Shown: one piece after another, positions 16,217 to 26,158 of the stretch
Position numbering within the stretch: the first letter of the stretch is position 1
Layout of the letters: every line of letters begins with the position of its first letter
Assembly (NCBI RefSeq): GCF_015244705.1
Contig: NZ_JABCQF010000009.1
Span: forward strand, 38,749 to 102,748
DNA from: Gluconobacter potus
GTDB lineage: Bacteria > Pseudomonadota > Alphaproteobacteria > Acetobacterales > Acetobacteraceae
Reading direction: 5' to 3'
DNA: 64,000 bases
Notes under the pieces: model-generated
The model's input: the letters and a program-made list of their open reading frames with translations, nothing else
Database searches by the model: none
What the model was told of the DNA's origin: nothing
Position numbers and translations under genes: made by a program

Positions 16217-16969
16217 CTAATCACCGACCTCGCCGTCCCGACGTGACGGTAATCTTATATTATTCCCCACAATTTCTTGCAGTCTCCGCATTAGAATCCA
16301 ACCATGTTGTTCTAGCTTCTTCCTGTCTAACAGACGGCGAGACCCGTATAAACCTACAGCTGCGACAACTTCTCCGTGCTGCCATACGGGTGATGCGACC
16401 CCGTGGACATCTGCGACGGAGTATCCCAAATCCAACGCGTAACCCTTCGCCTCAGCTGAAGCCAAGCGTGCTTGCACAGCCGGTGTCGACAAAAGACCTC
16501 GTAGATCTGCATGACATCTCATAACCCGTATGTGAGCCAAAAATAATATGGCTGACGCAGAATGTATGCCTATACTTTCACTATAGAACGCAGTGTTACG
16601 CGGATCGTTATGGCCGTCGACAAAGGAATTCGCATAGCGCACTAAGTGTAGCTCCGGGAGGGCTATATATGTGTTAAAACCCGGTGTTCGAGAGTAATCC
16701 CGAGCTATACATGCGATGTCCTCTAGGAGATTAAGATCGTGAATGCCTAAAGAAGTAGGCTGGCCAAACTTGCCTGCAATTTTATAATTCCGTGTAACGC
16801 CATCTCGAATGACATATCCGCGAGTCACTAAGGTTTTTAGCAGATTATGACAAGTTGATACTTCGAGTTCCAGAGCGCCAGCAAGTTCACTGAGTTTGAA
16901 GCCCTGATCTTGGGTCGCGAGTGATTCAAGGATTGCGAGAGCTCGACTCACCGATTGGATAATCGCCAT
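16217..16969 (-). CDS. IclR-family transcriptional regulator
   Basis: 250 residues. N-terminal winged HTH at about 5-65 (SVSRALAILESLATQ, LSELAGALELEVSTCHNLLKTLVTRGYV), then the IclR effector-binding GAF-like domain with NTYIALPELHLVRY, a GIHSAS pocket segment and a DVHGVASPVW box near residue 190. Divergent from the epimerase gene, so probably controls the cargo cluster. IclR proteins usually sense small carbon compounds. Codon use is AT-rich like the rest of the 16-29 kb block. Confidence 0.9.
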   Translation of the reverse strand: MAIIQSVSRALAILESLATQDQGFKLSELAGALELEVSTCHNLLKTLVTRGYVIRDGVTRNYKIAGKFGQPTSLGIHDLNLLEDIACIARDYSRTPGFNTYIALPELHLVRYANSFVDGHNDPRNTAFYSESIGIHSASAILFLAHIRVMRCHADLRGLLSTPAVQARLASAEAKGYALDLGYSVADVHGVASPVWQHGEVVAAVGLYGSRRLLDRKKLEQHGWILMRRLQEIVGNNIRLPSRRDGEVGD

Positions 16970-17074
16970 ATCAAAACCTCAGCATTCAAGCGAGAGGTTA
17001 CGTTTAATATATCCATACCGGTCCGTACGCAATAAAAATTGACATTCTTCCGTTCTTCAGAGTAGGGTGGGTTT

Positions 17075-17093
17075 GTGCCGTATTGGTCGGCAC
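17075..17093. promoter_or_regulatory. Palindrome in iclR-wecB intergenic region
   Basis: GTGCCG-TATTGGT-CGGCAC, 52 bases before the epimerase start and in the shared regulatory region with iclR. Candidate operator for the IclR protein. Confidence 0.4.
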
Positions 17094-17144
17094 AGTTCTG
17101 TTCCTGGATGAGCACCTAGGTAATCAAGCAGAACGGAGAGACCA

Positions 17145-18293
17145 ATGATCAACATAGCTTTCATTATCGGAACACGGCCTGAAATCGTAAAATGCGCACC
17201 GCTTTACGCGGCGCTGCAGGAAGACAAAAATTTCTGTCCTCGAATTATAGCGACGGGGCAGCATCGTGAGATGGCGGATGAGACGTTTGAGGCGTTCGGT
17301 ATAATTCCCCAAATTAATCTCGGAATAATGCGAGCAGGACAGAGTCTCACCCAGGTTACTCAGAGAGCTCTCGAAGGTCTCGACGCGACTGTAGTACCTG
17401 GAGAACTTGACGCAGTTATAGTTCACGGTGACACAGCATCCACGCTTGCTGGCGCCATATACGCATTTCAAAATAGGATACCACTGATCCATGTCGAAGC
17501 TGGACTTCGCAGTCACCATGCAGGATCTCCATTTCCCGAGGAGGCTAATCGTAAATTAGTCGGGCAAATAGCTAATCTACATTTAGCTCCCACGGAGGGC
17601 GCCAGAGCAAACTTGCTAAGAGAGGGCATTCACAGCGATGCTATATTTGTGACAGGAAATACGGTAGTTGATGCACTACAGAATTTTATCAGTAATAATA
17701 GAACACCGCGCTCGGAACAAATCGAATTTATAGTATCGCGTCAAAAGCCAATAATAATAGCCTCCGCACACCGACGCGAGGGTTGGCATGACTTGGCAGA
17801 AGTCGCCAGCGCGCTACGGGAAATTGCAAGGCTAAACGACGTCAGTTTAGTTGTTCCTCTCCACAAAAACCCCATCGTTCGCGAGGCTTTTGTTCCGGCG
17901 CTTTCAGGATTAGAAAACGTGTTCCTCATTGAACCGCTTTCCTATCCAGAATACGTAGATCTTCTCAATAATTCTTCCCTTATTATCTCGGATAGTAGCG
18001 GCGCTGAAGAAGAGGGACCTACCCTTGGAATACGAACTCTGGTCCTGAGGACAGTAACCGAACGTCCTGAAGCCGTCTCAACGGGGGTAGCGAAATTAAC
18101 TGGCCGTGATCTGAAAAGTATTTTGAACAATGCCACTGATGCGCTGGTAGAGATACACAATCAAGGAGATCGCGTTCATCTGGGACAGCCCTATGGGGAC
18201 GGCAACGCCTCGGCACGGTGTGTTGCTGCGATTGCAAAATATTTTGGGAAACTGCCAGCGGACCATATCGCGTATCAATGGAGCATTATATAG
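17145..18293 (+). CDS. wecB: UDP-N-acetylglucosamine 2-epimerase, non-hydrolysing
   Basis: 382 residues, full family length. Active-site landmarks are all present: HGDT (Asp96), HVEAGLRS (Glu118), PFPEEANRK (Glu132), GNTVVDAL, an AHRREGW box (His209, usually THRREN) and SSGAEEEGPTLG near residue 285 in place of the common SGGxQEE. Interconverts UDP-GlcNAc and UDP-ManNAc, or the nucleotide-free variant of such sugars in antibiotic clusters. It is the only sugar-nucleotide enzyme nearby, with no glycosyltransferases, so a surface-polysaccharide role is doubtful. The changed motif boxes hint at an altered substrate. Start ATG follows GGAGAGACC. Confidence 0.85.
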   Translation: MINIAFIIGTRPEIVKCAPLYAALQEDKNFCPRIIATGQHREMADETFEAFGIIPQINLGIMRAGQSLTQVTQRALEGLDATVVPGELDAVIVHGDTASTLAGAIYAFQNRIPLIHVEAGLRSHHAGSPFPEEANRKLVGQIANLHLAPTEGARANLLREGIHSDAIFVTGNTVVDALQNFISNNRTPRSEQIEFIVSRQKPIIIASAHRREGWHDLAEVASALREIARLNDVSLVVPLHKNPIVREAFVPALSGLENVFLIEPLSYPEYVDLLNNSSLIISDSSGAEEEGPTLGIRTLVLRTVTERPEAVSTGVAKLTGRDLKSILNNATDALVEIHNQGDRVHLGQPYGDGNASARCVAAIAKYFGKLPADHIAYQWSII

Positions 18294-18341
18294 AGCCCAA
18301 CATTTAGCAATATCTCTCGACAAATATGAAGGGAATATACA

Positions 18342-19046
18342 ATGTCTCGAACGGTAAATGACCAGTTAGAGATCTCTGCTGACCACGGTATCAAGTTGTC
18401 ATTCGCTGCGCGCGCGCAAGAACTCCTCATGAATCACCAAATGATTGTCGTTAATATAGGCGAAGAGACGGCTTACGCAGAAGGGTCTCCTCCAAGTGCG
18501 CTTAGGCCATTCTCTTCCCGCCACTACCAACGCGGGAGCCGATTAACAGGAAACAACTTGTTATTAGTAGATTTAGATGTGATCCCAAAAAAAATGAGCT
18601 GCGTTAAGCAGTTAGGATGGAAAGAATTTAAACTTGATCCCGCCACAAACGGTTATGGCGAGCTTTGGAAGTCGCCGCGAATAAAAATCGGAACGATTCC
18701 AATTGATCTCGATATAATAACAATGCCTCAAAAGGGAAACCTTGGTCCGCGCCTATTTACTGTTTATGCAAATTTTTGGTTCGCGTCTGCCGGAAGCCAT
18801 TGTGGAATTCACGACAAACATGATTTCTTAGAAATACACACTCAATTATACGGAGTCGGAATTATGCAAAAATTTCGTTCCCAGAAATATAATTCAATTA
18901 TCGAGCAAGATATACTGGCACCAGGCACAACAACTTCTGAACCATTCTGCTCAGAGATCGCCGAAGGAGAGTTTTCATACCCTTTTCATCAGTATTTTGC
19001 TGAAACAGATTGTGTTTGGATGGCACTGGAATACTTTCTGATTTAA
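18342..19046 (+). CDS. Cupin-like protein resembling C-terminal half of aldos-2-ulose dehydratase
   Basis: 234 residues, no standard annotation. Residues 145-176 read as a metal-binding cupin motif: His157, His160, Glu164, His166 in GIHDKHDFLEIHTQ, then a conserved Gly-x-Gly-Ile-Met. YPFHQY (213-218) followed by CVWMALEYF supplies the second motif. From memory, order and spacing match the cupin domain of fungal aldos-2-ulose dehydratase (GFHNHVEASFCEIH ... YPWHAW ... VWVAFEF). That enzyme also has a beta-propeller, and a separate propeller gene lies 7 kb downstream at 26159. The N-terminal 120 residues are unassigned. Start follows AGGGAATATACA. A plain unrelated cupin remains possible. Confidence 0.6.
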   Translation: MSRTVNDQLEISADHGIKLSFAARAQELLMNHQMIVVNIGEETAYAEGSPPSALRPFSSRHYQRGSRLTGNNLLLVDLDVIPKKMSCVKQLGWKEFKLDPATNGYGELWKSPRIKIGTIPIDLDIITMPQKGNLGPRLFTVYANFWFASAGSHCGIHDKHDFLEIHTQLYGVGIMQKFRSQKYNSIIEQDILAPGTTTSEPFCSEIAEGEFSYPFHQYFAETDCVWMALEYFLI

Positions 19047-19647
19047 AAAAAATAATTTGTTGCGAATTATTATCTGATAACTAGACTCGTTACGGAAACA
19101 ACATACCTGATTTTGCGAAATTATGCGTATAATATTATTTAAACCAAGATTATCTCATTACAAATGCCGAATTAATGGCGGTTTATATCATATGGCCCCC
19201 TCAATAAAATATGTATAAAAAAATAAATTGATCACTTTCCGTGCTATATTTCCCGACTGAAACCTAGTTTTTTGGCAATTGTCAATGAGATGCAAATGTA
19301 AGAGATATTCTCCAAATTTAGTCGTTAGTTTTTCTGATCCTTGTGCCGTTAAATTCAGTAGTTTAGTACATCTCCCTACATGATTTTTATAGTTTAAAGG
19401 GATTAAGACGAAAATCGTAACCGGAAAGTAGCTTTGGTATTTCGTGTAGTATCAAGAAACCAACGTATTTGTGCCATTCAGAGAGTTTTTATCGCTGCTC
19501 CCGTCTTTTTCCACATTATGGAAATTATTAAGAAATCACGTTCTCTCCATGAATAGATGGTGTTCTATGAGAGGTGCTCACCAGGGACAACCCAACATCT
19601 TCCAGAACAATAGTTCCTGGAAGTTCTTTCCAAGAAGGACAACATAA
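19047..19647. other. AT-rich gap, no gene seen
   Basis: 600 bases of strongly AT-rich sequence with stops in all frames and no recognisable remnant. The last bases (AGAAGGACAACATAA) supply the ribosome-binding site of the next gene. Confidence 0.5.
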
Positions 19648-19965
19648 ATGACGAGAATAGTAACGGTGGTAGCACAACTTACCGCGAAGCCTGGACAAGA
19701 GGAAGAGCTGGGGAAGCGTCTTCGTTCGGGTATCAAACCAACTCTTGCTGAGGACGGGTGCATCACATATGATCTGCACCGTTCCACAGATAACCCCGCT
19801 ACATGGATGTTTTATGAACATTGGGCGACTCAAGCGGACCTCGACCGACATACAAAATCGCCTCATTTTCTGGCGTTTAGGGCATCGAAAGACGAAGTCC
19901 TTGCTGAAGAGATGAGAGTGGAATATTTTCAGCCTGATATCAGTATGAATATTTATAATACGTAA
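19648..19965 (+). CDS. ABM-fold (YgiN-like) monooxygenase
   Basis: 105 residues of the antibiotic biosynthesis monooxygenase fold: VVAQLTAKPGQEEELGKRL, then GCITYDLHRSTDNPATWMFYEHWA and DRHTKSPHFLAF. These small dimeric enzymes oxidise quinols or polyketide phenols without cofactor. In this cluster it could tailor a product or detoxify an alpha-dicarbonyl/quinone intermediate. AAGGA precedes the ATG by 9 bases. Confidence 0.8.
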   Translation: MTRIVTVVAQLTAKPGQEEELGKRLRSGIKPTLAEDGCITYDLHRSTDNPATWMFYEHWATQADLDRHTKSPHFLAFRASKDEVLAEEMRVEYFQPDISMNIYNT

Positions 19966-20138
19966 GCATAAAATCTTCGTATGCGAGACCGGACATGGTC
20001 GCAATTACTAAAATCATGTCCGGTCCAAACAGATTTTGTGGATATAGAATGTCCTTCAATGCCATAGGCGCAGACTTCCGGTCTTTCGAGGCGATGAAAT
20101 CCAGCGAATGGCGCAGCAGATGAACGATACAGTCTGCA

Positions 20139-20246
20139 CTAGAGCGTTTTCCGCTCAAAACGGTTCGCGAAAAACGTTCCGGTTGTTTGTTTTTGCGAGC
20201 ATCTTCACCCGTTCAGATGATTCCATCTGAACGGGATCTGCTCTAG
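20139..20246. repeat. 108-bp palindromic MITE-like element
   Basis: Terminal inverted repeats CTAGAGC ... GCTCTAG flank an internal perfect hairpin of 12-base arms (CCCGTTCAGATG / CATCTGAACGGG, loop ATTC). The form matches the CTAG-ended palindromic repeats widespread in alphaproteobacterial genomes. It abuts the IS256 remnant exactly at its truncated end. Confidence 0.6.
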
Positions 20247-20720
20247 GGTTTCGGAGAAGGCGGTACGGATGGCATCGAGGAAGCCTTTTAGCCCGTCGAT
20301 GAGGACGAAGATATCCTCATGGTCGCGATGGTGTAGTTCTTTCATGACACGGAGTCAGAATTTGTCGCGTTCGTTCTGCTCGATCCACAGGTCGATGACT
20401 TGCTTGGTACCGTCGACGGGTACGCCCAGTGCAATGGGCACCGCCTTGTTGCGCACCACGCTCTCGTCTCGGGTCTTCACCCGGAATGCATCGAAGAACA
20501 CGACTGGGTAGACTGTCTCCAGCGACTGGTTCTGCCGTCCCGTCACATCTCCAGCACGGCGTCGGTGATGACGCTGATTGGGCCCGGCGACGCTTCCAGG
20601 CCATAGATTGCAAGTAGATGGCCGTGGATCTCGCCCGCGTTCATCCCGTGTGCTTACATCGAGATGATCCTGTTGTCGAAGTCGTGGGTCCGCCGGCCTC
20701 TCCTCGTGAAGGACGACGAA
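20247..20720 (-). pseudogene. IS256-family transposase remnant
   Basis: Central part of an IS256 (mutator-type) transposase, broken several times. Recognisable pieces in reading order: HGMNAGEIHGHLLAIYG, ISVITDAVLE, then after a frame change SLETVYPVVFFDAFRVK, DESVVRNKAVPIALGV, DLWIEQNERDKF, a stop where Trp is expected, and RVMKELHHRD ... FVLIDGLKGFLDAI. The C-terminal half is missing at the MITE. Not functional. Confidence 0.8.
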
Positions 20721-20892
20721 TAGCGGATTGATGTCGCAGAGGCCATGATCCACATCGCCATGGGAAGCCTCATGCTCAGCAGAAACGTTCATCCGTGGCT
20801 TCCCCAAAAAGGCTCCGAGACCTGATATTACGTCGCAAGAGATAAGGATAGAGGTAGAGGAAGTTCAGTATTGTTTTGAATTATTTCATAAT

Positions 20893-21816
20893 TTAGAGAG
20901 TGTTTTGTTTGTGCCGCGATGATTCATTAAGAGAATTCTTCAGGAATGTTATTAATAACTTAATGTTACGATTGTGTCTATGTTTTCCGTGATACACTAC
21001 ATTTACCTGTTCAGCCATTTCTGTTCTGAATTCGGAAAGCAATTCGACAAGTTTTCCTTCTCTTATTTCATCATCAACGTGAAAACGGGCTAGCCGCGTA
21101 ATCCCTACGCCCATCAATGCAAATTGCCGAGCAGAATCACCATTGTTCACACGAAGACGAGGCGATGTCGGTATGAAGCGATATATTTTTTTCTCGACTT
21201 GAAATGGCCAACTCATCGTTTTTCTTTTGAAATTATAAGCGATGCAATCATGGTTATTAAGATCGGTCGGTTTCTCGGGGAATCCCTCCCTATGTAAGTA
21301 ATCGGGCGAAGCGACAACAATGTAAGGGCTATCTAGCAGCCGTTGAGCAATTAACGTGGAATCGCGGAGTGGTCCCACCCGTACTGCCAAATCGACTTGA
21401 GCCTCTACGAGATCTACGACAGTGTCATCTAGATAAATATCAAGATTAACGTGCTGATGAATTCTGCAAAATTCTGCGAGCAGCGGTGATAGTAAAAGAC
21501 GTCCAAAAGGTATGCTCGACGTGATCTTAATCGTCTGCCCGGGAGAACTAGAAGAATATCCTCGTATTTTCTTGTCGAGTTCGCATAGGTCATCTAGAAT
21601 ATTCTTGGACTCCTCATAATAATAAGCCCCGATTTCTGTTATCCAAATTTTTCTCGGAGATGTATGGACTAGAGTAGCTCCTAGTCTTGCCTCAAGCCTG
21701 GATAATGACTTGCTGACAGCAGAGGGCGTAAGCCCAAGCTTCCTAGCAGCCTCGGACAAACTGAGATTTTCAACTATTGCAACGAAAACACGCATTTCCG
21801 CGATATCTTGAGTCAT
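20893..21816 (-). CDS. LysR-family transcriptional regulator
   Basis: 307 residues. HTH at 1-60 (MTQDIAEMRVFVAIVENLSL; SEAARKLGLTPSAVSKSLSRLEARLG), then the substrate-binding fold with SIPFGRLLLSPLLAEF, VDLAVRVGPLRDST and NHDCIAYNF. Closest in style to the CrgA/DmlR branch. Divergent from the MFS gene at 22009, so the likely target is the exporter and the flavoenzyme behind it. AT-rich codon use. Confidence 0.9.
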   Translation of the reverse strand: MTQDIAEMRVFVAIVENLSLSEAARKLGLTPSAVSKSLSRLEARLGATLVHTSPRKIWITEIGAYYYEESKNILDDLCELDKKIRGYSSSSPGQTIKITSSIPFGRLLLSPLLAEFCRIHQHVNLDIYLDDTVVDLVEAQVDLAVRVGPLRDSTLIAQRLLDSPYIVVASPDYLHREGFPEKPTDLNNHDCIAYNFKRKTMSWPFQVEKKIYRFIPTSPRLRVNNGDSARQFALMGVGITRLARFHVDDEIREGKLVELLSEFRTEMAEQVNVVYHGKHRHNRNIKLLITFLKNSLNESSRHKQNTL

Positions 21817-22008
21817 GGATTACTCCGGTGTTGCTCTCAATTCACTTTAATTATGCCGACGCGGCACGAGTCAACGGAACTCAGTCGATGTAGCATGACA
21901 TACGCAACCTATCGCAAAGGACGAACCAGTACGTCCATTAATACCTTCAAAAGGTCGAAGTAGCCAGTACTGCCTTTGCGGTCTCTTAGATACTCTCGGA
22001 GAAGAATG

Positions 22009-23196
22009 ATGAAGTTTGCACTATTGGCAATGGCACTGGCGTCGTTCGCGATCGGAACCAGTGAATTCGTATTGGTGGGAGTGATACCGGTCATTTCACA
22101 ATCCCTCCAGGTATCTCTCTCACTTGCATCGCTTCTGGTGAGTTTATACGCATTTGGCGTTGGGATTAGTGCCCCAGTGTTAACCGCTTTTTGTCAGAAA
22201 GTGGATCGCCGGAAGCTGATGTTGGGCTTGATGACGTTATTCACCGCAGGGAACGCGCTCGCACCACTGGTGGGCAACTTCGAGGCGTTATTGGTTATTC
22301 GTATTGCAACCTCAGCAGCGCACGGTGTCTTTTTTGCCACAGCGGCAACGTTCGCTGCAAATTTAGTTCCACCAAACAAACGTGCCTCTGCCATAGCAAC
22401 GGTTTTCTCGGGGCTTACTATAGCCATAGCACTAGGCGTCCCGTTAGGAACAATCATTGCGCAACGTGCCGGCTGGAGAGCTACGTTTGTGCTTGTAACG
22501 CTCCTCGGCGCGGTTTCGGTTGCCTGCATGGCAAGATGGCTTCCCGGTGGTGTTCGCACAGATGAAGATGTGAGCATTCATGAGCAGTTATCCGTTCTCA
22601 GTAGCGGTAGGCTGCTTGTTGGGTTCGCTATGAATTTCTTTGGGTATGGAGGTACATTCGTTGCTATTACGTTTCTCTCGGAAATTATCACTGAGGTTGC
22701 GCACATGCCTACGTGGACTGTGGGGCCGATATTGTCATTGTACGGGGTGTCGGTAATCATAGGGAACATGGTCGGAGGATATCTTTCCAACCGCACGCCG
22801 ATAAAAATCTTAATTCCATTATTTCTAATTCAAGGGGTTTTATTGTCGCTCCTGTATATAACCGATCTGCATCCATATTTGTTGCTATTAAATATCGCAT
22901 TTGTCGGAGTTTTTTCATTCGCAAATGTGCCTGGACTGCATTTATATATTGTCGATCTCGCGAAGACCTTTCGGCCAAATGGAGTAGATGTAGCTTCAGC
23001 GCTCAACATATCGGCGGCGAATTTTGGCATCGCTTTCAGTTCGTTCGTTGGGGCGAAGATCGTCAGTTCTGGTGGTGGCGTGGGAACGACACCCGTTGCC
23101 GCTGCTGCGGTTGTCGTGTGTGCCTTTGTTTTGGCGGTCTTGAGTTACGCCTTAGATAAGAAAAAAAAATTTCGTGATGGCTATGCCGCTCAATGA
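22009..23196 (+). CDS. MFS drug/sugar efflux transporter (DHA1 type)
   Basis: 395 residues, twelve hydrophobic helices. The opening FALLAMALASFAIGTSEFVLVGVIPVI and DRRKLMLGLM loop are typical of the DHA1/AraJ-YdhP group of proton antiporters that export sugars, amino acids or drugs. ATG 22009 is preferred to 22006 or an upstream TTG because GGAGAAG is 4-7 bases away. Divergent from a LysR gene. In this cluster it is the obvious export or self-resistance route for a small product. Confidence 0.85.
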   Translation: MKFALLAMALASFAIGTSEFVLVGVIPVISQSLQVSLSLASLLVSLYAFGVGISAPVLTAFCQKVDRRKLMLGLMTLFTAGNALAPLVGNFEALLVIRIATSAAHGVFFATAATFAANLVPPNKRASAIATVFSGLTIAIALGVPLGTIIAQRAGWRATFVLVTLLGAVSVACMARWLPGGVRTDEDVSIHEQLSVLSSGRLLVGFAMNFFGYGGTFVAITFLSEIITEVAHMPTWTVGPILSLYGVSVIIGNMVGGYLSNRTPIKILIPLFLIQGVLLSLLYITDLHPYLLLLNIAFVGVFSFANVPGLHLYIVDLAKTFRPNGVDVASALNISAANFGIAFSSFVGAKIVSSGGGVGTTPVAAAAVVVCAFVLAVLSYALDKKKKFRDGYAAQ

Positions 23197-23271
23197 GGTG
23201 CGGTCGAAGAATACGCGGTCGGCACGGTTTTTTCTCTCTGTCGTTAGGCCCACTTTTCCAGGATTACCAAT

Positions 23272-24219
23272 ATGAATGCGTTAGATAAACTTTGCAGGAA
23301 CTGCCTTACTATCGGCATCGAGCTTCCGATCGACAATGACTGGGCCAGGAGTTCCCCTACGGAGGCTCGAGGTGTCGCTGATATAAGCCGACAAGGGTAT
23401 CTCGTGAAATTGGCCGAAGAAGGAAATTTTGCAGCCGTGTGGCAGAGAGATGTTCCGGTGTTTGATCCTATTCATTTCGGAGACGCGGGAAGCATCTTTG
23501 ATCCCTTCGTTAACTACGGCTACCTCTCCGCGATCACCTCGCGAATTGTAATTGGGACTGCCGGGGTGGTGCTACCATTGCGAAGTGCGATTGATGTGGC
23601 GAAAGCAGCGGCGTCCGCAGACGTTTTGTCAGGAGGGAGGATCGTTTTGGGCCTTGCTTCCGGAGATCGAAAACTCGAATATCCTCTCTATGCCGTCAAT
23701 TACGATGAACGCGGGGCGATATATCGTCGGTCATTCGTCGCGCTTGAAAAATTGTGGCGTTCAGGCGACATGGAGTCAATGGAACAGGGCGCCGTTATTT
23801 TACCTCGGTCTATCCAGCCGTTAATTCCGAGGGTAGTGATAGGGGGAGCCCAGCAAAGTACATCTTGGATTGCGCGCCATGCTGACGCATGGTTCGTATA
23901 TCCTGGGCCTATTGAGCACTTGGCAAAAAAAGTTTCAGACTGGGAGCACGAACGTCAACTTATTGGTCGAAGTACTCGTGGGGTAATAACGGCACTTCAC
24001 TTGGATCTAGATAGAGATCCTGATTGCCCGCTGCAGCCATTTCGATTCGGTGGACGCATGGGGCGAAATACATTAATGGATTATTTAAAAATTATGAATG
24101 AAGTGAAATTATCACATGTTGCTATATTGCTCCGGCCTAGTCAGCGTCCACCTGACGAGGTTATATACGAATTATCCCAGTATGTAATACCAAAATTCCA
24201 CATTGATGTTTCGGAATAA
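23272..24219 (+). CDS. Luciferase-like flavin-dependent monooxygenase
   Basis: 315 residues of the LLM class. Landmarks: TIGIELPIDNDW front, an AAVWQRDVPVFDP strand, then IVIGTAGVVLPLRSAIDVAKAAASADVLSGGRIVLGLASGD, the FMN-binding core, and a RVVIGGAQQSTSWIARHADAWF region. Uses FMNH2 and O2. Lies 75 bases after the MFS gene on the same strand, so probably co-transcribed. Substrate not predictable. Ribosome-binding site weak (AGGATTACCAAT). Confidence 0.85.
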   Translation: MNALDKLCRNCLTIGIELPIDNDWARSSPTEARGVADISRQGYLVKLAEEGNFAAVWQRDVPVFDPIHFGDAGSIFDPFVNYGYLSAITSRIVIGTAGVVLPLRSAIDVAKAAASADVLSGGRIVLGLASGDRKLEYPLYAVNYDERGAIYRRSFVALEKLWRSGDMESMEQGAVILPRSIQPLIPRVVIGGAQQSTSWIARHADAWFVYPGPIEHLAKKVSDWEHERQLIGRSTRGVITALHLDLDRDPDCPLQPFRFGGRMGRNTLMDYLKIMNEVKLSHVAILLRPSQRPPDEVIYELSQYVIPKFHIDVSE

Positions 24220-25478
24220 CAAGATTGAGATATTAACGATTATTACTGCGTAAAATTATTATCTATTAAAAATATCTCGTCTATAGTAAGTAGATTATAT
24301 TGTATGTTTTTAAAATCAAAAACTTATAAGGTGAGCTGTTGGTAATACCGGCTCAAAAGTTTTGAGATGCATGACTGTGCATGTCGGTGACGCCATAGCA
24401 CAAAAAAAGCGACTTCCCTTTTATTGCTGATGGTGCAAGGTGAAATTGATGTTCCTTGCGCCAGCCCATTCGGCACAGCCATGCATCCCGCAAGAGTTGG
24501 CAAACTTTCAACGCCTTCGCTCGCAAGGCGGGCCACTATTTTGATGAAGTAATCCGCGGAGGCTGCCCTTTCTGGATCATCGCATTGTCTAGACAAGGGA
24601 CTGTCGTATGACGACCATGAAGATGGTTCTCGGCATCTTGTCTGTCGTGCCCACCGGGGCTGCCAGTCCTGCGCCCGCGATCGCGTTGTCCTCGGTAATC
24701 AAACTTTGATACGCTGGACGATCGCTGACAGCTTGCGCGAGAGCAATGTTAATATGGCCTACCCTGTGGCAACACAGCTTCTCGGTCTGGCGGATGTCAA
24801 CCAGTTGCCTGCGTCCATGAAAGAAATCGGACATGTCACACTGGTCGGCCTGACTTGCGGCATGACAGGCGAGGCCCTCGCGCATCATCAACAAACAAGG
24901 GGGCGTGACACCATGCGGAGTTAGTTGGTGGCTAGCACCAGTGTTTGGGGCGGCTGAGATGAAGTTCCCCGCCCGTTGTCTCGGTTCTCGGCGTCTATGG
25001 TCGTACACTATGAATTTCATAAAGTTGGCGAGATGTAACGAGGTCGTAATCATGCATGGGTGCCAGTGCGTTGAAGCTATTCTACCATCGAAAAAAAACA
25101 TAGGTCGAAGCAGGTTAGGCCATGCCCTCAAGTGGCGCGCTGGGTTATTAAGTAATATTGGATCAATTTTCGCGTATTCATGCTCACGGACCTTGCTATT
25201 CTATTATAATATAATTCGCTTTACTAATAAAATGAGGAACGATTACGGAAAGCAAATCATCGAGCGCTCGTAAATTACAGTGATATCGCGTCAGACCCCA
25301 GACACCGAATTTAGAGTGACAGAGAGCAACATTTGTAGCGTTGATCCACGCCGAAGCAGCAAATGCCCCTACCGAAATTCAATATTATGGAAAAAAATCA
25401 GGTTGCGGCTGAGCATGGTCGGATTTTGTCGCATCATTTTCTTCGGGTTTAGTCCGGAATGTAAAAGGAGAGTTTTCC
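24220..25478. other. Long gap with a GC-richer unidentified patch
   Basis: 1.26 kb. About 24330-25010 is clearly richer in GC than the flanks and carries broken open frames on both strands, for example one containing ATQLLGLADVNQLPASM on plus, but nothing with a recognised family. It looks like an old insertion or decayed gene. The rest is AT-rich and empty apart from AAAGGAGAG, the ribosome-binding site for the GST gene. Confidence 0.45.
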
Positions 25479-26102
25479 ATGTTAACTCTATATACAGACC
25501 CAAATACAATTTCGGCTACGGTTCATGTATTATTGTCCGAATTAGGAGTGCCCTTTGAAGTTGTTTACGTCGATAGAACAGCCGACTCTTTTCGAAATTA
25601 CCGTACCCCAGATTTTCTAGGCATCAATCCCAAAGGGTTGGTTCCCGTAATTACTAGAGATGATTTTATACTCACGGAACTCGGAGCAATTGTTCTCTTT
25701 ATTCGGTCGTTAGCAAAAAAACGCCACGATATATTTCCTCCTAAGGGAGAAGTGGAGTTACGAACAGTAGAATTTCTGTCATGGCTCAGCACCAGTGTGC
25801 ATAGAACAATCGGCGCCATATTCAGACCCGAGCACTTAGCATTTGACGAGAATATCAGGAAGGAAATCAGTAAATATGCGATCAGACTACTACCTGATCA
25901 GTTCCTGGAAATCGAGCGATTTGTTGCGAGTTTCGATTGGTGGACTGATCAATTAACAATTATTGATGCTTACCTCATACCCTATTTTAATTGGGGCACA
26001 GGATTAGCGATCTCGATGGAGAGATATCCTACATGGCGCGCCCGAATGAGACTAAACCTCGAACGGCCTTCTGTCATACAGGCAACTTACTGTCCCTCGT
26101 GA
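25479..26102 (+). CDS. Glutathione S-transferase family protein
   Basis: 207 residues. Thioredoxin-like N-domain: MLTLYTDPNTISATVHVLLSE, cis-Pro region NPKGLVPVI, then the glutathione gamma-glutamyl-binding LTELGAIVLFI (Glu-Leu in place of Glu-Ser). All-helical C-domain follows, with DQLTIIDAYLIPYFNWG as the conserved N-capping box. Likely detoxifies or conjugates an electrophile, which fits an enone/dicarbonyl pathway. AAAGGAGAG lies 7 bases before ATG. Confidence 0.85.
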   Translation: MLTLYTDPNTISATVHVLLSELGVPFEVVYVDRTADSFRNYRTPDFLGINPKGLVPVITRDDFILTELGAIVLFIRSLAKKRHDIFPPKGEVELRTVEFLSWLSTSVHRTIGAIFRPEHLAFDENIRKEISKYAIRLLPDQFLEIERFVASFDWWTDQLTIIDAYLIPYFNWGTGLAISMERYPTWRARMRLNLERPSVIQATYCPS

Positions 26103-26158
26103 TCCTATAACGAAGTCAAAAAATGGGAAACCGAGTGTAGAGCGAAGGAAAATAATCA

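Noticed and set aside
17145..18293. Epimerase as part of a surface polysaccharide locus
   Set aside because: No glycosyltransferase, flippase or polymerase genes nearby; the neighbours are oxidoreductases and a drug-type exporter.
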